Translations under genes and position numbers: made by a program
Notes under the pieces: generated by a model
Told to the model about the DNA's origin: nothing
Database searches by the model: none
Seen by the model: only the letters and a program-made list of their open reading frames with translations
Source of the DNA: Gemmatimonadota bacterium
GTDB taxonomy: Bacteria > JAAXHH01
Direction of reading: 5' to 3'
Length of the DNA: 64,000 nt
Assembly (NCBI GenBank): GCA_009841265.1
Contig: VXMB01000014.1
Span: 699,333-763,332, forward strand
Part shown: piece after piece, positions 55,455 through 64,000 of the stretch
Position numbering within the stretch: the stretch's first letter is position 1
Layout: the number at the start of each line of letters is the position of its first letter

Positions 55455-57377
55455 ATGACCGACATCCGGACGTTTTTAACCCAGAACGAAGAAAAGGAAC
55501 TGCTGCGCTTCAGTACGGCGGGCAGCGTGGACGACGGCAAGTCCACGCTGATCGGCAGGCTCCTGGCCGACTCGAAGAACATCTACGAGGACCACCTCGC
55601 CTCCCTCAGGCAGATGTCCCGCAAGGACGAAGCGCCCGATCTGGCCCTGTTGCTGGACGGCCTCAAGGCCGAGCGGGAGCAGGGCATCACCATCGACGTG
55701 GCCTACCGCTATTTCTCGACGCCGAAGCGGAAGTTCATCATCGCCGACACCCCCGGCCACGAACAATACACCCGGAACATGGCGACCGGCGCGTCCGGCG
55801 CCAACCTGGCGATCGTGCTCGTCGACGCGCGCAACGGCGTGCTGACGCAGACCCGCCGCCACGCCTTCATCACTTCGCTGCTCGGCATCCAGCACCTCGT
55901 CGTCGCCGTGAACAAGATGGACATGGTGGATTTCAGCGAAGCGGTTTTCGACGACATCCGCCGTGTCTTCCTGGACTACGCCGCCAAGCTGAACGTGAGC
56001 GACATCCGGCTCGTTCCGGTGAGCGCCCTCCTCGGCGACAACGTGGTGGAGAAGAGCGGCAGCATGCCGTGGTATCATGGGCAAACCGTGCTGGATATCC
56101 TGGAGGACGTGCAGTTCCTTACCGACCGCAACCTGGTGGACCTGCGCTTCCCCGTGCAGTACGTCATCCGCCCCCACCAGAACGCGCGGTACTACGCGGG
56201 TTCGGTGCTGTCCGGCGTGGTCCGGCCCGGGGATGAAGTGCTGGTCCTGCCCGGGCAGAACCGGACGCGGGTGAAGTCCGTGTCCAGTTTCGACGGCGAC
56301 CTCGATGAGGCCTATCCGCCCATGTCCGTTTCGCTGCAGCTGGAGGACGAGGTGGACGTGAGCCGGGGCGACATGATCGTCCATCCTAAGAACCTGCCCC
56401 ACGTGGACCGGCGGTTCGAAGCCATGATGGTCTGGATGGGCGAGGCGCCCATGGACCCGTCGCGTCACTACCTGATCAAGCAGACCACGCAGACCGCCCG
56501 CGTGAGCATCGATCACGTCGACTACCGCATCGACGTCGATACCCTGCACAAAGTCGACGTTTCCCGTCTTGCGCTGAACGATATCGGACGCGTGGCCCTG
56601 ACCTCGAACCGACCCCTCTTCCACGACGCGTACCAGAACAACCGGCTGACCGGGAGTTTCATCCTGGTGGACTACCTGACCAACCATACCGTGGCCGCGG
56701 GCATGATCATAGACCGGTTGCCGGAAGACCGCGTGCCCATGGACGTGGACGCCGGTTCCGAACCCCGCGCCTCCACGTCGAAGCGATCCAGCCTGGTGGA
56801 CCCGGATCGGCGTGTCGCGCGTTTTGGACAGAAGCCCTGCACGATCTGGATTACGGGACTGGTGGGATCGGGCAAGTCGGCCGTCACCTTCGGACTCGAG
56901 GCGGCGCTGTACGAGGAGGGATACTCGGTGGTGGTGCTGGACAGTTCGGTCGTCCGCAGCGGGCTCAGCCGGGACCTGGGCTTCTCGGCGGCGGACCAGG
57001 CCGAGAACCTGCGGCGCGTGGCCGAATGCGCACGGGTGCTCAACGACGCGGGCCTCATTGTCGTCGCCTCCTTCATCTCGCCGAGTGAAGAAGGTCGCCG
57101 CCAGGTGGCCGAGCGGATCGGATCCGACCGGTACGTGGAAGTCTTTGTCGACGCATCGCTGGACTGGTGCCGGAAGCACGATACCACGGGCTGTTACGTC
57201 AAATCGGACAGGGGTCTGCTGCGCAATCTCGCCGGCGTGGACTACCCCTACGAAAGGCCGCTTGATCCGGAGGTGAAGGTCGCGTCCGAGACCGATCCGG
57301 TAGACCGTTCCGTTTCACGCATCGTAGCGGTGTTGAAGGAGAAAGGCTACCTGCTCACCATCCCGCCAGCCCCATGA
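55455..57377 (+). CDS. cysNC: CysN-CysC fusion, CysC half altered
   Basis: A 640-residue fusion. The N-terminal part is CysN, the GTPase subunit of ATP sulfurylase: GSVDDGKST (23-31), [16 protein letters not shown]-type switch (here [15 protein letters not shown]), [20 protein letters not shown]. The C-terminal part (about 455-640) is an APS-kinase fold, but its P-loop is GLVGSGKSA (468-476) and the usual LDGDNVR is LDSSVVR (D496), losing the second aspartate. This half may be inactive or altered. It ends 23 bases inside the convergent feoB gene. Confidence 0.93.
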   Translation: MTDIRTFLTQNEEKELLRFSTAGSVDDGKSTLIGRLLADSKNIYEDHLASLRQMSRKDEAPDLALLLDGLKAEREQGITIDVAYRYFSTPKRKFIIADTPGHEQYTRNMATGASGANLAIVLVDARNGVLTQTRRHAFITSLLGIQHLVVAVNKMDMVDFSEAVFDDIRRVFLDYAAKLNVSDIRLVPVSALLGDNVVEKSGSMPWYHGQTVLDILEDVQFLTDRNLVDLRFPVQYVIRPHQNARYYAGSVLSGVVRPGDEVLVLPGQNRTRVKSVSSFDGDLDEAYPPMSVSLQLEDEVDVSRGDMIVHPKNLPHVDRRFEAMMVWMGEAPMDPSRHYLIKQTTQTARVSIDHVDYRIDVDTLHKVDVSRLALNDIGRVALTSNRPLFHDAYQNNRLTGSFILVDYLTNHTVAAGMIIDRLPEDRVPMDVDAGSEPRASTSKRSSLVDPDRRVARFGQKPCTIWITGLVGSGKSAVTFGLEAALYEEGYSVVVLDSSVVRSGLSRDLGFSAADQAENLRRVAECARVLNDAGLIVVASFISPSEEGRRQVAERIGSDRYVEVFVDASLDWCRKHDTTGCYVKSDRGLLRNLAGVDYPYERPLDPEVKVASETDPVDRSVSRIVAVLKEKGYLLTIPPAP

Positions 57378-58773
57378 TCCAGTAGGCGGTCTGGGCGACG
57401 ATGAAAAGCAGGAGGAAGGCGATGGCCAGGGGCATGAGGCCGCTCACCACGGTCCACTTCACGCTCCTGGTTTCCCGGTAGACCGTCCACATGGTCGTCG
57501 AACAGGGGTTGTGCAGCAGGGAGAAGAGCATCAGGCAGACGGCGGTGAGGAGCGTCCACCCCTGCTGGTTCACCAGGAGATGCTGCAGTTCGGCCATCGT
57601 GTCCAGTTCGATCATCATGCCCGCGCCGGTATAGGCCATGATGATGGTCGGGACCACGATCTCGTTGGCGGGTATGGCGATGATGTAGGCCAGCAGGATC
57701 ACGCCGTCGAGACCGATGGCCCGGCCCACGGGTTCCAGCCACTGCGAGACCCAGACCGTCAGGCTCTGTCCCCCGGCGTGGATGTTGCTCAGCAGCCAGA
57801 TCACGCCGCCCGCCGGCACGGCCATGACCACAGCCCGCCACAATACGAAGATCGTCCGGTCGATCAGCGAGGTGTAGAGCACGCGCAGGATGCTGGGACG
57901 CCGGTAGGGCGGGAGTTCCAGCGTGAAGCTGCTGGCTTCGCCCCGGAGGAAGGACCGGGACAGCACGGCCGACACCAGCAGGGTCGTCGCTGCACCGATC
58001 AGGACGATGAGGACCAGTGAGCCCGCCGCGGCCATGGCCGCGAAGGCCGGCGGGAAGGCCGCCGCCACGAAGAGGGTGGCCAGTATGATCAGCGTGGGCC
58101 ACCGCCCGTTGCAGGGCATGAAGTTGTTGGTCAGGATGGCGATCAGCCGCTCCCGGGGGGAATCGATGACGCGGCAGGCCACGACCCCGGCCGCGTTGCA
58201 GCCCAGCCCCATGCTCATGGTGAGCGCCTGCTTGCCGTGGGCGCCCGCTTTCTTGAACAGGGCGTCGACGTTGAAGGCCACGCGGGGGAGGTATCCCAGG
58301 TCTTCCAGTATGGTGAATATGGGAAAGAAGATCGCCATGGGCGGCAGCATGACGGCGATCACCCAGGCCAGTCCCCGGTACACGCCGTGCCAGATGAATC
58401 CGGTGACCCACCAGGGCATGCCCAGCCACTCGAAGAGCTCGACGCCGCGCGCACCCAGCCAGAACAGTCCTTCCGCCAGCAGGGAGGAGGGCACGTTGGC
58501 GCCCGATATGGTGATCCAGAAGACGACGCCCAGGAGCAGGGCCATGAACGGCAGGCCCCAGATCCTCGAGGTCACGATGCGGTCCAGCTTCTGGTCCCAG
58601 GGATAGGAGGCCGTTTCGTCGGTGCGGACCACCTTCCGGGTGATCGCCTCGGCATCCTGGTAGATGGCCTCGACGATTTCATCCCGGTACGATCCGTCCA
58701 GGCCTCGTTGCATCTCCTCGACCCGTCCGAGAATGTCCTCGCCGGCCGTGGTTTTTGTCGAAGTCTCGCTCAT
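57355..58773 (-). CDS. feoB: FeoB membrane half (ferrous iron permease)
   Basis: A 472-residue inner-membrane Fe(II) permease corresponding to the C-terminal half of FeoB. Diagnostic Gate-type segments are [20 protein letters not shown] (with the cysteine of the Gate motif) and [13 protein letters not shown]; about ten membrane helices follow, ending with a second [13 protein letters not shown] motif. The GTPase half is a separate gene that stops four bases before this ATG, so FeoB is split. A frame extension to 58797 overlaps that gene and is unlikely. Confidence 0.93.
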   Translation of the reverse strand: MSETSTKTTAGEDILGRVEEMQRGLDGSYRDEIVEAIYQDAEAITRKVVRTDETASYPWDQKLDRIVTSRIWGLPFMALLLGVVFWITISGANVPSSLLAEGLFWLGARGVELFEWLGMPWWVTGFIWHGVYRGLAWVIAVMLPPMAIFFPIFTILEDLGYLPRVAFNVDALFKKAGAHGKQALTMSMGLGCNAAGVVACRVIDSPRERLIAILTNNFMPCNGRWPTLIILATLFVAAAFPPAFAAMAAAGSLVLIVLIGAATTLLVSAVLSRSFLRGEASSFTLELPPYRRPSILRVLYTSLIDRTIFVLWRAVVMAVPAGGVIWLLSNIHAGGQSLTVWVSQWLEPVGRAIGLDGVILLAYIIAIPANEIVVPTIIMAYTGAGMMIELDTMAELQHLLVNQQGWTLLTAVCLMLFSLLHNPCSTTMWTVYRETRSVKWTVVSGLMPLAIAFLLLFIVAQTAYWIMGLAGW

Positions 58774-58777
58774 GATT

Positions 58778-59632
58778 TCATTTCCCGTCCATTGCACCGG
58801 CCTGGATGCCCATCCGGCTGAATTCGCCCGTTTCCAGGGCCCGACGCACCCGGTAGTCGCCGTCGAGCAGCCTGAATGCGATCCAGCGGGGGTTCGGCAG
58901 GTCCGGATAGGATGCTTGAAGCATGCCCGTGATTGAATCCACCGTCCGGTCGAGTTCGTCGTTGCCCGTTATGCGCCGCGGCGCGTTCTTTATCTCGCCC
59001 TGGATCACGTCGGCGACCGTGCGCATCAACAGGCCCAGTCCCTCTTTCTTCCGGGCCGACACGGGCACGACCGGCACGCCCAGTTCCCGGGAGAGCGAAC
59101 GGTGATCCACCGAGATCCCCTTGCGCGCGGCCTCGTCCATCAGGTTCAGGCAGACCACCGCTCTTTCCGTGATCTCCAGCACCTGGAGCACGAGGTTGAG
59201 ATTGCGCTCGAGCATGGTGGCGTCGACGACGATCAACGTGCAGTCGGGGCGTCCGAAGAGGATGAAGTCCCGGGCGATCTCCTCGTCGATGGACGCCGAC
59301 AGCAGGGAATACGTGCCGGGCAGGTCGATCATCTTGTACCTGCTGCCGTTGAACTCGAAGCCGCCCTCGGCCCGGTTCACCGTCTTCCCGGGCCAGTTCC
59401 CCGTATGCTGCTTCAGACCGGTCAAGGCGTTGAAGACCGTACTCTTTCCCACGTTAGGGTTCCCCGCCAGGGCGATGACATAGTCCCACCGGTCCAGCGA
59501 AACGCCCATCTGCACCAGGTTCTCCTGCAGCGCGCACGACGCGCAGTCATGACCGGGCGGTGCAGCCGTTCCTTGCGTTCCGGGCGTTCCTTGCGGTGCA
59601 GCCGTTCCTTGCGGTGCGGCGTCGTTACTCAT
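58778..59632 (-). CDS. feoB: FeoB GTPase half (FeoB-N)
   Basis: A 284-residue cytoplasmic G-domain of the FeoB type, controlling the permease encoded next. G1 is GNPNVGKST (57-65), G2 [18 protein letters not shown]3 DLPGTYSL, G4 NLMD, and VSARKKEGL is G5. Before it lies an added N-terminus of AAPQGT-type repeats (residues 5-28) and then HDCASC, with two cysteines (C30, C33) that could bind metal. It overlaps the DtxR-FeoA gene by four bases. Confidence 0.93.
   Translation of the reverse strand: MSNDAAPQGTAAPQGTPGTQGTAAPPGHDCASCALQENLVQMGVSLDRWDYVIALAGNPNVGKSTVFNALTGLKQHTGNWPGKTVNRAEGGFEFNGSRYKMIDLPGTYSLLSASIDEEIARDFILFGRPDCTLIVVDATMLERNLNLVLQVLEITERAVVCLNLMDEAARKGISVDHRSLSRELGVPVVPVSARKKEGLGLLMRTVADVIQGEIKNAPRRITGNDELDRTVDSITGMLQASYPDLPNPRWIAFRLLDGDYRVRRALETGEFSRMGIQAGAMDGK
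59549..59620. repeat. 18-bp in-frame repeat in feoB-N N-terminus (4 copies)
   Basis: Four 18-bp units (59603-59620, 59585-59602, 59567-59584, 59549-59566) coding [18 protein letters not shown] and AAPPGH on the minus strand. Confidence 0.9.
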
Positions 59633-60645
59633 GCGTCGATCTCCTGTTCCTTCCGCGGTGCTTTTTCGATCCGGATCAGATCGGACTGTTCACGGCGCAG
59701 CGCGATCATCGTATTGCGAACCCGGTAGGCCGTGGGATCGCTGAAGGCGCTTTGCATGACCCGCTCGACGCGTGCGCCGGGCGTGAGGCCCAGGTCCTGG
59801 AACCGCCTTCGGGTGAGACCCTGGCAGGCCGGCGCCAGCCCGACGACCCGCCCTGCCTCGCCGCTTTCCAGCGTGGTGAGCGGTACGCCCGCCGGTTCGA
59901 CGTCTTCGGTGGGCGCCTCCCGCACGGACACGTTCGCGGCCACGACCGGCGCCAGCACGTGTTCGGCGTCCGGCGTGCCGATGACCACCCGCACAGACGA
60001 CATGTCCACGATCGTGATGACCATCCCGGGATGGAGGTCCTCGGCGATGATCTGGGCGTACACTTCGGGCGGTTCGTCCTCGATATGCACGATCAGCGCC
60101 GGAACGCCCGCCGGCCAGTCGACGAGCTTCTGGCTTTCGATTTCCTTCATGTCGCCGGAGGCGTTCGGGATCGGATCCCCCTGGGGATCGAATGCGGGAT
60201 GGCCCATGTCGGCGTCCATCTTGTCGACCTGCGCCTCGGTCACCGTATGCTCCAGCCGGTGGGCGCGGGCATGGATCTCTTCCCGGGGCACCGAAGTTTC
60301 ATCGGCGAGATACCGTTCGAACAGCCGGTGGGCACGGACGATCTGGAGCGCCCAACGATGGCCCGCCGCCGTGAGCCGCATGCCCTGGCCCGTCACGACC
60401 ACGAGGTCGAGTTGCGCCATGCGGTTGACCAGGACCAGCGTGTGTTTCGTCGACGTGCCCAGGGTATTGGAAAGGGACTCCACGGACGCCGGGCGGCCGT
60501 CGTGCTGGAACTGGTGCAGATGGGCGAGGGCGTCCTCCACGGCCTGACGGGATTGCAGCCAGCGCCGGCGCCGGATGCGCCAGAACAGGCCGTATTGCGG
60601 CACGAAAATTACGCCGGCGACGATGAGCACGATGATACCGGTCAT
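59629..60645 (-). CDS. Membrane-anchored DtxR-type regulator with FeoA domain
   Basis: A 338-residue unusual combination: an N-terminal membrane helix ([20 protein letters not shown]), an HTH ([22 protein letters not shown]), the DtxR metal-binding/dimerisation domain ([39 protein letters not shown]), and C-terminal FeoA/SH3-like domains. The DtxR metal ligands look conserved. Start and stop overlap the neighbours by four bases each, so coupling confirms the frame start. It may sense iron at the membrane and act on FeoB through its FeoA part; that role is inferred. Confidence 0.82.
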   Translation of the reverse strand: MTGIIVLIVAGVIFVPQYGLFWRIRRRRWLQSRQAVEDALAHLHQFQHDGRPASVESLSNTLGTSTKHTLVLVNRMAQLDLVVVTGQGMRLTAAGHRWALQIVRAHRLFERYLADETSVPREEIHARAHRLEHTVTEAQVDKMDADMGHPAFDPQGDPIPNASGDMKEIESQKLVDWPAGVPALIVHIEDEPPEVYAQIIAEDLHPGMVITIVDMSSVRVVIGTPDAEHVLAPVVAANVSVREAPTEDVEPAGVPLTTLESGEAGRVVGLAPACQGLTRRRFQDLGLTPGARVERVMQSAFSDPTAYRVRNTMIALRREQSDLIRIEKAPRKEQEIDA

Positions 60646-61361
60646 GGGTCTGCCAGCCCTTCGTCGCTTCCTTCGCCGGCCGCCAGGCTTTCGACCAGGA
60701 CGGTACGCGCGACCTGGCGCCCGATGTGGTGTTCCTCTCCAGCAATGCGCAGGAGCATGGGGCCTTCGAAGGGCTCCTTATTCAGTACCTCCACGGTGTT
60801 TTCCGGCCGCAGGCCGAGTTTCGCCAGGTACCGGAGCAACTCCGGATCCGTGTCGGTCACGCGGCGGATGACCACGGTACGGCCGGCTTCCATGTCGGAC
60901 AGCTTCTCGTGATTCGAGGTGGCGATGGCCCCGTCCTTTGTCGGAATGGGCGAGCCGTGGGGATCCGTTGTAGGATATCCCAGCATGGCGTCTATCTTGT
61001 CCTCGAACTCTTCGGAGATTACGTGTTCGAGGCGTTCCGCTTCCGCGTCCACCTGGTCCCACGTAAACCCGAGCGCTTCCGCCATGTACACTTCCAGCAG
61101 CCGGTGATGGCGAATGATCTCGAGGGCGATCTTCCTGCCCGCGTCGGTCAGCCTGATCGCCTGGTAGGGCCGGTGCTCGACCAGACCAGACTCCGACAGC
61201 CTCTTCATCATGTTGGTGACGGAGGCCGCCGATACGCCCATCCGGTCCGCAACGGCATTGGTAGACGCGGTTTCGGCGTTCTCCTGCAACTTGTAGATGG
61301 TTTTCAGGTAATCTTCGGTGGCAGGCGTGGGCATGGGAACATCCAGATACGGCAATGGCAT
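60642..61361 (-). CDS. DtxR-family metal-dependent repressor
   Basis: A 239-residue cytoplasmic iron- or manganese-dependent repressor. N-terminal HTH PATEDYLKTIYKLQENAETAST, then VADRMGVSAASVTNMMKRL; dimerisation/metal domain with HHRLLEVYMAEALGFTW and RLEHVISEEFEDKIDAMLGYPTTDPHG; a C-terminal FeoA-like domain. An ATG at 61334 (MPTPATEDYLK) is an alternative start. It heads the feo operon and probably represses it via the inverted repeat at the promoter. Confidence 0.92.
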   Translation of the reverse strand: MPLPYLDVPMPTPATEDYLKTIYKLQENAETASTNAVADRMGVSAASVTNMMKRLSESGLVEHRPYQAIRLTDAGRKIALEIIRHHRLLEVYMAEALGFTWDQVDAEAERLEHVISEEFEDKIDAMLGYPTTDPHGSPIPTKDGAIATSNHEKLSDMEAGRTVVIRRVTDTDPELLRYLAKLGLRPENTVEVLNKEPFEGPMLLRIAGEEHHIGRQVARTVLVESLAAGEGSDEGLADP

Positions 61362-61377
61362 GTTTGGATCGAAACAG

Positions 61378-61392
61378 TGTCATTTTTAGACA
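61378..61392. promoter_or_regulatory. Inverted repeat at feo operon start site
   Basis: TGTC-N7-GACA (61378-61392), lying just inside the predicted start site of the feo promoter, where a repressor would block initiation. It is a candidate DtxR-type operator; the match to any published box is not established. Confidence 0.4.
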
Positions 61393-61398
61393 GGGATA

Positions 61399-61427
61399 AA
61401 TATATAGTTTGATTATGTATGTGTCAA
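61399..61427 (-). promoter_or_regulatory. Sigma-70 promoter of feo operon
   Basis: Read on the minus strand: TTGACA (61427-61422), exactly 17 bases, TATATT (61404-61399). The -35 is perfect and the -10 matches five of six. The leader to the first ATG is about 30 bases. Confidence 0.85.
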
Positions 61428-61659
61428 CAATTAGATTGGAAAAAATCCACACTCATCTGGGAGGTCGCCGACAGCCTCGCCCGGACCGGCACCGGCAGAC
61501 TCGCCCGGACGGGCCCCTGCAGGTCCACCCCTGGAACACGCGTGGAACACGAGCCGGATCGAAACAATCCCCTTGTTTGCGGCCGACTCCCGCCTGTATA
61601 TTCGAACTGCCGAAACGTTGAAACCCCGTCAGCCAGCGTGATGCGAGCCTGGAGCCGTG

Positions 61660-62046
61660 ATGCCTGACCATAACATTCTCGTCGTGGTAGACGACCTGTT
61701 TTTCTCCGTCAAGATCGGAGAGACCATCCGACAGCTTGGCGGCAAGCCGCGCTTCGCGGCGGAAGCGAGCGAAATCTCGGGTGACTCCGAGAGCGGTCCA
61801 CCCGCCGCGATCATCGTGGATCTCGATCTTTCGCGTACCGACGCCGTGGGCCTGATCTCGCACTTGAAGGCCGGTGAAGCGACCAGGGACGTACCCATGA
61901 TGGCCTACGGACGGCACACGCGGCCCGAAGCCTTCGTACTTGCCCGGGAGGCGGGCTGCGAACAGGCCGTGCCGAGATCGGAATTCGTGAAAAGGCTGCC
62001 GGAATTCGTCGAAGCCTGCCGAGAGAACGTCCGCACCGCGCGTTAA
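61660..62046 (+). CDS. Degenerate response-regulator receiver protein
   Basis: A 128-residue single receiver-like domain. The N-terminal ILVVVDDLFFSVKIGETI has the acidic pair (D11, D12), and IIVDLDLSRTDAVGLI offers the phosphoacceptor (D54). The later threonine/serine position reads MMAYGRH and the lysine position AVPRSEF, so the switch residues T and K are lost. It probably does not switch normally; it may be a scaffold. GGAG five bases before the ATG sets the start. The next gene is PolX, 70 bases later, past a repeat. Confidence 0.7.
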   Translation: MPDHNILVVVDDLFFSVKIGETIRQLGGKPRFAAEASEISGDSESGPPAAIIVDLDLSRTDAVGLISHLKAGEATRDVPMMAYGRHTRPEAFVLAREAGCEQAVPRSEFVKRLPEFVEACRENVRTAR

Positions 62047-62060
62047 GCACGTTGAAAATG

Positions 62061-62108
62061 CGCCGGGACGTCAAGACGCGCCGGGACGTTAGGACGCGCC
62101 AGGACGGA
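62061..62108. repeat. 18-bp direct repeat before polX (2.7 copies)
   Basis: CGCCGGGACGTCAAGACG (62061-62078), CGCCGGGACGTTAGGACG (62079-62096), and a partial CGCCAGGACGGA (62097-62108), filling the spacer before the PolX gene. Confidence 0.9.
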
Positions 62109-62116
62109 ATCCAGTC

Positions 62117-63838
62117 ATGACCAACAAACAGATCGGCAAGGTACTCAGCCAGATCGGATCACTCCTGATCCTGCAGGGCGAGAACACCTTCAAGACCCGC
62201 GCCTATGCGAACGCCGCACGCCGCGTGGAGACCCTCTCTGAACCGGTAGCGGATATGGTGAACGAAGACCGGTTGGGCAAGGTCCCCGGCCTGGGCGCTT
62301 CCATGGTGCGCCACATCACCGAACTCGTCCGGGACGGGCAGTCGAGCTATCATCAGACCCTCGTTCAGGAGGTGCCGGCCGGGTTCCAGGAAATGCTCAC
62401 TATTTCCGGCCTTGGAGCGCGGAAGATCCGGACGATTTACGATCATCTCGACATCGATACCGTGGGGGAACTGGAATACGCCTGCCGGGAGAACCGTCTC
62501 GTCAAGCTGGACGGATTCGGCGCCAAGACCCAGGAGCGCGTGCTCAAGGGGATCGACCTGATCAAGCGTTCGCGCGGGTTCCATCTCCTGGACCGGGCGA
62601 TGAAGGAGGCGAAATCCCTGGCGGACGACCTGCTCCGCCACCCCGACGTCTGGCGCGCCGAGGTCGCCGGCGATGTAAGGCGCAGGATGGAAGTCATCCG
62701 CGAGGCAGACCTCGTCGTCGGCCATCCCGACGCGGAGGGGATCAAGCCCATCCTGCATCGTTTCGGAGAGGTGCGGGAGCAGGACGGCCGGGACTTGACC
62801 GTCATCGGTCCATCCGGTCTGCCCGTGCGGGTCCACTGCGTGCCGGACGAAACCTTCGCCGTCACGCTGTACCACTGGACGGGCAGCGAAGGCCATCGAA
62901 CGAGGATCGCCCGGCACGCCGACGACCGGGGGATCACCATTACCGACCGGCACGTCATTCACGACCGCGCCGTGATCCCCTGTCCCGACGAATCCGTGAT
63001 CTATGACCTGCTCGGTCTTCAGTTCGTACCCCCGGAACTGCGGGAAGGAGGAGACGAGGTCGCCATGGCCGCGGAAAACCGGCTGCCGGAACTGCCGTCG
63101 AAGGCGGATATCCTCGGCGTGATCCACAACCATACTTCCTACAGCGACGGGATGCACAGTCTCCGGGAGATGGCCGAGGGCGCTCGTGCGCGGGGGTACG
63201 GCTATATCGCGGTCTGCGACCACAGCCGGACCGCGGCCTATGCCCAGGGACTGAGCATCGAAAGGGTCATGGAGCAGCAGGAGGAAATCGACAAACTGAA
63301 CGCCGGCTATGACGACTTCCGCATCCTCAAGGGCATCGAGTCCGACATCCTCCCCGACGGAAGCCTGGACTACCCGGACGAGGTCCTGGCCTCCTTCGAC
63401 CTGGTCGTGGCTTCCGTCCACTCCATGTTCAACATGTCCGAAGCGGACATGACCGAACGCATGGTCAAGGCGATCCGGAATCCGCACACGACCATCCTGG
63501 GACACCCCACGGGCCGGCTGCTGCTGGCCCGGGACGGCTATCCCGTGGACGTGGCCCGCCTCATCGACGAAGCGGTGGCTCACGATGTCGCCGTAGAGGT
63601 CAATGCGAATCCCCACCGTCTCGACCTGGACTGGCGGCATCTCGATTACGGCATGAGCCGGGGCGCCCGGTTCAGCATCGGACCCGACGCCCATCACGTG
63701 GATGAACTGGACTACATAGAATTTGGACTCTCCATGGTCCGCAAGGGCGGCGTAACGCCCGATCGACTCCTGAACAGCCTGACGGCGGACGAACTGATCC
63801 GGCTGAAAACCGGGAGTCTCAGCACGGCGGCGAGTTGA
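62117..63838 (+). CDS. polX: PolX-type DNA polymerase/PHP protein
   Basis: A 573-residue bacterial PolX: N-terminal 8-kDa and helix-hairpin-helix parts (VPGLGASMVRHITELV; ISGLGARKIRTIYDHL), the polymerase-beta nucleotidyltransferase core, and a C-terminal PHP domain. PHP metal residues are intact: HNHTSYSDG (H337, H339), CDHSRTAAYAQGL, ILGHPTGR, PDAHH. The polymerase site looks damaged: the usual GS...DxD reads AGDVRRRMEVIREAD (E196, D198), and the third aspartate position appears as VRVHCV (H240). So 3'-5' exonuclease/phosphoesterase may remain while polymerisation is doubtful. Confidence 0.9.
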   Translation: MTNKQIGKVLSQIGSLLILQGENTFKTRAYANAARRVETLSEPVADMVNEDRLGKVPGLGASMVRHITELVRDGQSSYHQTLVQEVPAGFQEMLTISGLGARKIRTIYDHLDIDTVGELEYACRENRLVKLDGFGAKTQERVLKGIDLIKRSRGFHLLDRAMKEAKSLADDLLRHPDVWRAEVAGDVRRRMEVIREADLVVGHPDAEGIKPILHRFGEVREQDGRDLTVIGPSGLPVRVHCVPDETFAVTLYHWTGSEGHRTRIARHADDRGITITDRHVIHDRAVIPCPDESVIYDLLGLQFVPPELREGGDEVAMAAENRLPELPSKADILGVIHNHTSYSDGMHSLREMAEGARARGYGYIAVCDHSRTAAYAQGLSIERVMEQQEEIDKLNAGYDDFRILKGIESDILPDGSLDYPDEVLASFDLVVASVHSMFNMSEADMTERMVKAIRNPHTTILGHPTGRLLLARDGYPVDVARLIDEAVAHDVAVEVNANPHRLDLDWRHLDYGMSRGARFSIGPDAHHVDELDYIEFGLSMVRKGGVTPDRLLNSLTADELIRLKTGSLSTAAS

Positions 63839-63983
63839 GCCGTCCGCATGGACTGCCTGGCTCGCCTGGTCCGCCTGACCAGCTAATCCCCGCCTGGTCC
63901 GCCGGTCCACCAGTGCCTGCGCAGTCCGGCCTTTTCGGTCAATCCCCCGCCTGTCCCGGCCCGGCCCCCCGGGCCTCAGGCAG
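63839..63983. other. Intergenic tail with CGCCTGGTC-type repeats
   Basis: No ORF is credible. It contains irregular copies of CGCCTGGTC (near 63859 and 63893) and CGCCTGACC, similar to the array at 41983-42045. Highly C-rich sequence follows. Confidence 0.6.
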
Positions 63984-64000
63984 TTATACACATCTGACGC
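63984..64000. other. Probable Nextera adapter remnant at contig end
   Basis: The final 17 bases, TTATACACATCTGACGC, are identical to part of the Nextera transposase read-2 adapter (mosaic end ...TTATACACATCT followed by GACGC). It should be trimmed, not treated as genomic. Confidence 0.88.

Noticed and set aside
62159-63991. 610-codon ORF antisense to polX
   Set aside because: Complement of a well supported PolX gene; composition typical of shadow frames, and it runs into the adapter region.

Overview
The window is GC-rich bacterial chromosome, densely packed on both strands. It suggests a Gram-negative (diderm) member of the FCB superphylum, possibly a Latescibacterota-like marine or environmental lineage. 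The evidence is a complete Bat/MoxR region next to GldA/F/G-like ABC genes, an RND-adaptor-TolC efflux set, many lipoproteins, and a catabolic set typical of such genomes (PhyH dioxygenase, IlvD/Edd dehydratase, Gfo/Idh/MocA, Ldh2, xylose-isomerase-like TIM barrel). The phylum is inferred, since no rRNA is present. The last 17 bases match a Nextera adapter, so the contig probably ends here.

Layout. 1-3.0 kb: end of argH, an ArgA-like acetyltransferase, a nucleotidyltransferase and an XRE regulator. 3.0-5.7 kb (minus): a lipoprotein and two catabolic dehydrogenases. 5.7-8.6 kb: a previously unlisted 52-codon proline-rich ORF with its own terminator, then groES-groEL behind a near-perfect sigma-54 promoter. 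8.6-26.5 kb: one long plus-strand run: FmdB, MoxR, DUF58, ABC ATPase/permease/GldG-like/DUF4340, BatD-like, BatA, BatB, BatC, then lysC-hom-asd (aspartate pathway) inserted before BatD and BatE. 26.5-31 kb: class V aminotransferase, sulfotransferase, SurE, PspC and a membrane protein. 31-38.7 kb: ECF sigma/anti-sigma, LepA, LepB, HemW-like, Ddl, an oxidoreductase remnant, tRNA-Gly(CCC), a TPR lipoprotein. 38.7-53.6 kb (minus): TIM barrel/PhyH/IlvD, DUF2953-GerW pair, MsrA, an EndoQ-UvrD fusion, and the efflux operon. 53.9-57.4 kb: cysC-cysD-cysNC sulfate activation. 57.4-61.4 kb (minus): iron operon dtxR, membrane dtxR-feoA, split feoB. 61.7-63.8 kb: a degenerate receiver protein and PolX.

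Recurring feature. At least fifteen places carry short direct tandem repeats (units of 9-22 bp, one of 45 bp). They lie at gene junctions, in intergenic spacers, or inside the termini and linkers of otherwise ordinary proteins. Several share a GACCAGGCG/CGCCTGGTC core. This is the strongest structure the genes do not explain.

How genes fit together. The sulfate-activation operon makes APS/PAPS; no reductase is seen, but a sulfotransferase is, so sulfation is a plausible use. The Fe(II) operon has a clear sigma-70 promoter with an inverted repeat at the start site. The Bat/MoxR/ABC block probably forms one envelope-related system.
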